Made by a program: the position numbers and the translations under genes. Of a stretch of DNA of 7,871 bases, positions 5,120-7,871 are shown in pieces. Within the stretch, counting starts at the first letter, position 1. Each line of letters begins with the position of its first letter. The stretch is from positions 1-7,871 of the forward strand of contig JAXHSV010000143.1 of the NCBI GenBank assembly GCA_034190305.1, in the 5' to 3' direction. The stretch is from JAUWNJ01 sp034190305 (GTDB lineage: Bacteria; Planctomycetota; Phycisphaerae; SM23-33). Under the pieces are notes generated by a model that saw only the letters and a list, made by a program, of their open reading frames with translations, had not been told where the DNA came from and ran no database searches.

Positions 5120-7408
5120 GAACACCCATCCGATGCTGAAACTGACGAGTTGCGTATCGTCTTCGTCGGTCTTGTTGATGGGGAAACCGAAGTCGAGACT
5201 CATGGGCACCGGTCCGAAGAACGGAAGATGCAGCCGCAGACCCACGCCGGCGGAGACGCGGTAGTCCCCGATTTCTATGTTTTTTTCCACCGTTCCGCTG
5301 TCGATGAATACGACGCCTCGGAGGTTCCGCGCGATTATCGGGAAGGAATACTCACTTCCGAGGAACATTTTGAAGTCGCCGCCGACGGGGTCGTCGTCCG
5401 GCCCCTGCCTTGGGCTTATCCCGCGGAAGTCGAACCCTCGGACCGAGCCAAGCCCGCCGCCGTAGTATCGTTCAAAGACGGGCGCATCTGCGAAGATGGC
5501 CCCGGCTGCCGCACGGGCGGCAATGATGTGCTTGCGGTCGATCGCGTCGGTATAGACGGTGTAGTAGATGCGATAATCGGCATCCGCCCGTCCGAAGGTA
5601 AAATCGCCCATGACCTGCTCGTAACTGACCCTGAAGCGGTCGCCGGCGGACGGAAGCCACCGGCTGTCGGTCCTGTCGCGCACCAGCGTGCCCTTCACGC
5701 CGGCCAGCGCCGTGGTTCCCTCGACGTCCCGAACATCTCCGGGCGCATCGTCGTCCAGGTCGCTCACTCGCACGCCTTCGACGCGTCCGGCCACTTCGCC
5801 GTACCAGCGGTTCTCGAAGCGTCTGCCCACGCTGACAACACCCCCGTAACGGGTCTCGTCGTAACTTTCCCTGCCCGATGTGAACACGAACGCACGGGTT
5901 CCCAGCGAGTAAGGTTTGTCGAACAGGTATGGTTCGCGCCAGTCGATATGGAACCGCATGAATTCCGTTCCCGGTTCGGCGCTGATGCTGAGTGTCTGCC
6001 CGCCGCCCCGGAAAGATCGCTTTCCGCTCCGGTCGGGGCGGGCGAAAAGGTCGAAGTTACGCTCCGTGAAGGAGATATTTCCCAGCAGCCCGGCGTTGCT
6101 GGAGACGCCGGCGCCGATAAGGAACCGCCCGGTCTTGGTTTCCGTTACTTCGGCTACCGCGTTTCGGACGCCGGGGGCGTCCCCATAGGGCGTAACGGTA
6201 ACATTCTCGAACAAGCCCGTTTCCATCAGGCGATTGCGGGACTCCTCCGCGGCGACAGCGTTGTATAACTGTCCCGGCTCCAGCCGCAATTGGCGACGGA
6301 TGACGTTCATCTTCGTTACGTCGTTTCCGCGGATGTCAATCTGCCCGACGCGGAACTGGCTGCCTTCGTCAATGGTATAGACAAGGTCCACCAGCCCGGG
6401 CTTGTCGGTGTATTGTGTTTTAACCGAGACATTCGCCTCAATGTAACCGATCTGGCCGTAGGAGTTGCGGATGCCCGCCAGGTCCCGATTGAGGGACAGG
6501 CCGTTGTAATACGCCCCGGCGAGGAGTTTAAGGCCCCTGCGGAGTTCGTCGGAGTCGAAGACCTTGTTTCCGCTGAAGACGGTCTTACGGATGCAGTAGT
6601 GGGGTCCTTCGTCAATGACGAATACCAGCACGACTTTTTTCTTATCGGCGGAAAACTCCCGCCTGCAATCGACCTGGGCGTCGAGGAAGCCTTCGGACCG
6701 GTAGAAGTTTATCAACTCCGCGACGTCTCTGTCGGCGGTTTCGGTATCGAGCGTTCCGGGATGAACTGGCCAGAGTTTCGCCTTGCTTGATATTACGCCT
6801 TTGAGTTTCCCCGAGCCGAAGGCGGAATTACCCCGGAAGCGAATTTTCCGAATCGAGACCTTTGGACCTTCGACGATTTCATAGACCACCTTACCCGCGT
6901 CGCGCAGAGCAGCCTGGTTGAGTTTGACCTCGGCGAAGTGGTATCCGCCGGCGCGGTATTTGCTCAATATTGCCCGCAGACCGCTTTCTATACTGAAGCG
7001 GTCGATCGGGGCGCCGCTGCCGAAGGTCAGCACCGCCGCCAGTGTGCTATCCCTGAATACCTTGTTGCCTTCGAAGATTACCGCCTCAATGAGCGGCCTT
7101 TCTGCGACGGTGAACGTAACTATGACGCCCTTATCTGTCTGTGTTTTTGTGGCGACGACGTTATCATAGCGCTGGGTTCTCAGCAATCGCTGTTCGTCGT
7201 CGCGGACGATTCTTTCGCTGTAAGGCTGACCCGGGCGGGTCTTGACGTCGGCGAGGACGGCTGATTCGCTCAGAACCCTGTTGCCCTCGACGCGGACCTC
7301 GATAATCGTATTCGGCAAGGACGAGTCCTTCGCCTGGGCAAAGCCCGACACCGGACAAACCAAACCGACTACAGTCATTACGATCGTCGATAGATAGACA
7401 TGCTTCAC
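5117..7408 (-). CDS. bamA: Outer-membrane protein assembly factor BamA
   Basis: 763 residues, close to the E. coli length of 810. BamA is the Omp85 barrel that folds and inserts beta-barrel proteins into the outer membrane. Residues 1-25 are a signal peptide ending SGFAQA. Five POTRA domains follow, each opening with a V-x-G-N-type strand: about 34-104 (IIEVRVEGNRV), 105-182 (IEAVIFEGNKVF), 183-269 (IRKIRFRGNSAF), 270-350 (CIRKTVFSGNKVF) and 351-425 (VGQIDIRGNDV). The barrel occupies about 426-763, with the conserved loop-6 VRGF motif at 656-659 and a C-terminal phenylalanine in the SFSIGWVF beta-signal. The start is GTG (7406-7408), seven bases after GGGAG; a sigma70-like promoter lies about 30 bases further up, so bamA appears to be the first gene of the operon. 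TamA-like proteins have fewer POTRA domains, so BamA is the better call. Confidence 0.97.
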   Translation of the reverse strand: MKHVYLSTIVMTVVGLVCPVSGFAQAKDSSLPNTIIEVRVEGNRVLSESAVLADVKTRPGQPYSERIVRDDEQRLLRTQRYDNVVATKTQTDKGVIVTFTVAERPLIEAVIFEGNKVFRDSTLAAVLTFGSGAPIDRFSIESGLRAILSKYRAGGYHFAEVKLNQAALRDAGKVVYEIVEGPKVSIRKIRFRGNSAFGSGKLKGVISSKAKLWPVHPGTLDTETADRDVAELINFYRSEGFLDAQVDCRREFSADKKKVVLVFVIDEGPHYCIRKTVFSGNKVFDSDELRRGLKLLAGAYYNGLSLNRDLAGIRNSYGQIGYIEANVSVKTQYTDKPGLVDLVYTIDEGSQFRVGQIDIRGNDVTKMNVIRRQLRLEPGQLYNAVAAEESRNRLMETGLFENVTVTPYGDAPGVRNAVAEVTETKTGRFLIGAGVSSNAGLLGNISFTERNFDLFARPDRSGKRSFRGGGQTLSISAEPGTEFMRFHIDWREPYLFDKPYSLGTRAFVFTSGRESYDETRYGGVVSVGRRFENRWYGEVAGRVEGVRVSDLDDDAPGDVRDVEGTTALAGVKGTLVRDRTDSRWLPSAGDRFRVSYEQVMGDFTFGRADADYRIYYTVYTDAIDRKHIIAARAAAGAIFADAPVFERYYGGGLGSVRGFDFRGISPRQGPDDDPVGGDFKMFLGSEYSFPIIARNLRGVVFIDSGTVEKNIEIGDYRVSAGVGLRLHLPFFGPVPMSLDFGFPINKTDEDDTQLVSFSIGWVF

Positions 7409-7415
7409 TGGACTT

Positions 7416-7420
7416 CTCCC
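7416..7420 (-). promoter_or_regulatory. Ribosome-binding site deciding the GTG start of bamA
   Basis: GGGAG on the minus strand, seven bases before GTG at 7406-7408. This spacing and the signal peptide that begins right after the GTG support it as the true start. Confidence 0.75.
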
Positions 7421-7444
7421 GTTGGACCTTTAGGAACAAGGGAA

Positions 7445-7472
7445 ATAATACCTTCGCCGGAGGTGAAGTCAA
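7445..7472 (-). promoter_or_regulatory. Sigma70-like promoter of the bamA-lpx operon
   Basis: On the minus strand, TTGACT (7467-7472) and TATTAT (7445-7450) are separated by 16 bases, each one mismatch from the TTGACA / TATAAT consensus. Transcription would start near 7437, giving a leader of about 30 bases before the bamA GTG. No comparable match was found before skp, lpxD or the lpxA genes, consistent with one operon. The call rests on sequence match only. Confidence 0.6.
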
Positions 7473-7522
7473 AGGTTTTTGGTTGGGTGATGCTCTGGAA
7501 GTTGAAGGAAAATAGCGGAATT

Positions 7523-7611
7523 AGGGGGATTACTTATAGGGATTCCAATTTTTGCTGAAAGAAGAAGAAAGAATAGCAGGATTTTAAGGATTACATGATT
7601 ATGGGGATTGA
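7523..7611. repeat. Imperfect GGATTAC direct repeats upstream of the promoter
   Basis: AGGGGGATTACTTATAGGGATT (7523-7544) is echoed by AAGGATTACATGATTATGGGGATT (about 7586-7609), and AGCAGGATTTTAAGGATTAC at 7575-7594 adds a third GGATT unit. The intervening bases are AT- and purine-rich with no gene. This looks like another short dispersed-repeat type. Confidence 0.45.
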
Positions 7612-7633
7612 GTTTTTCCTGTTTCTTTCAGAC

Positions 7634-7751
7634 TCTGCCTGAAAAGTCATCTTTCATCCCCAGGCTTTCAGCATTCAGCGGTCAGTTTGGGCTGAATGCT
7701 GAACGCTGATTGCTGAATACTTTTGAGACGATGTCTGACTTTTCAGACAGA
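7634..7751. repeat. Nested palindromic element next to the transposase remnant
   Basis: Outer arms 7634-7649 (TCTGCCTGAAAAGTCA) and 7736-7751 (TGACTTTTCAGACAGA) pair with one mismatch over 16 bases. Inner arms 7667-7685 (TTCAGCATTCAGCGGTCAG) and 7699-7717 pair at 17 of 19 positions around a 13-base loop. The inner arms are themselves built from repeats of a TTCAGC / GCTGAA unit. No coding frame is supported in this stretch. Confidence 0.75.
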
Positions 7752-7754
7752 ACC

Positions 7755-7770
7755 TAGTACACTGTCCCAT
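7755..7770. mobile_element. Possible terminal end of the IS630-type element
   Basis: TAGTACACTGTCCCAT (7755-7770) lies directly after the transposase stop codon. IS630/Tc1-type elements insert at TA, and TA pairs occur at 7755 and 7758. The other end is outside the window, so the terminal repeat cannot be matched; this is a guess from position. Confidence 0.3.
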
Positions 7771-7871
7771 CTATATTACCGGATATAACCGTTTCAGTTT
7801 AATCCTGGCGTCGGCTGTCGTGAATCGCCAGTCGATGCCCACCTGTTTTTCGTTTCGTTCACGTTCCCATT
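7771..7871 (-). CDS. C-terminal end of an IS630-type transposase (5' part outside window)
   Basis: The minus strand is open from the window edge to TAG at 7771-7773 and encodes about 32 residues. They include IDWRFTTADARIKLKRLYPVI, quoted here in part as WRFTTADARIKLKRLYP, which I recognise from memory as the typical tail of IS630-family (Tc1/mariner-like DDE) transposases. The catalytic D, D and E residues lie upstream, outside the window. It runs the same way as the bamA operon but ends about 300 bases before the bamA promoter, so it belongs to a separate unit. Whether the element is complete cannot be seen. Confidence 0.6.
   Translation of the reverse strand, partial: WERERNEKQVGIDWRFTTADARIKLKRLYPVI

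Noticed and set aside
4865..6268. Plus-strand open frame of 467 codons
   Set aside because: It lies opposite bamA and the repeat-rich gap, shows no recognisable domain, and its first part translates the repeats. The minus-strand bamA frame has clear POTRA and barrel features.

Overview
The window is almost entirely one minus-strand gene cluster for building the Gram-negative outer membrane. Transcription runs from the right end (about 7440) to the left edge: bamA (outer-membrane protein insertase), skp/ompH (periplasmic chaperone), lpxD, a fused lpxC-fabZ, and two consecutive lpxA-family genes, the second cut by the window edge. The gene order resembles the classical bamA-skp-lpxD-fabZ-lpxA cluster of Proteobacteria, but fabZ is fused to the end of lpxC and lpxA is duplicated. 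The fusion, moderately high GC, mixed use of ATG, GTG and TTG starts and intergenic gaps full of short palindromic repeats suggest a bacterium of the PVC/FCB groups, most likely a planctomycete of the Phycisphaerae type. That assignment is inference from layout, not from a marker gene.

Layout. 1-798: LpxA-family acyltransferase with an intact catalytic half. 799-866: repeat-filled gap. 867-1658: second LpxA-family protein lacking the catalytic histidine. 1658-1742: heptamer/palindrome element filling the next gap. 1744-3057: LpxC-FabZ fusion. 3038-4117: lpxD, overlapping the fusion gene by 20 bases and carrying an in-frame palindromic repeat. 4226-4840: skp. 4841-5116: gap with two repeat types. 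5117-7408: bamA, with a good ribosome-binding site and a sigma70-like promoter just upstream. 7473-7770: non-coding DNA with direct repeats and a nested palindrome. 7771-7871: last codons of a probable IS630-type transposase.

How the genes work together. LpxA acylates UDP-GlcNAc, LpxC deacetylates the product and LpxD adds the second acyl chain: the first committed steps of lipid A synthesis. FabZ helps make the acyl-ACP donors. Skp carries unfolded outer-membrane proteins to BamA, which inserts them into the membrane that lipid A builds.

The most notable signals are: (1) the two LpxA paralogues have complementary losses at known E. coli active-site positions, suggesting a heteromeric enzyme or an enzyme/pseudoenzyme pair; (2) short palindromic repeats of several sequence types occupy nearly every gap, often touching start or stop codons; and (3) one such repeat is translated in frame inside LpxD.
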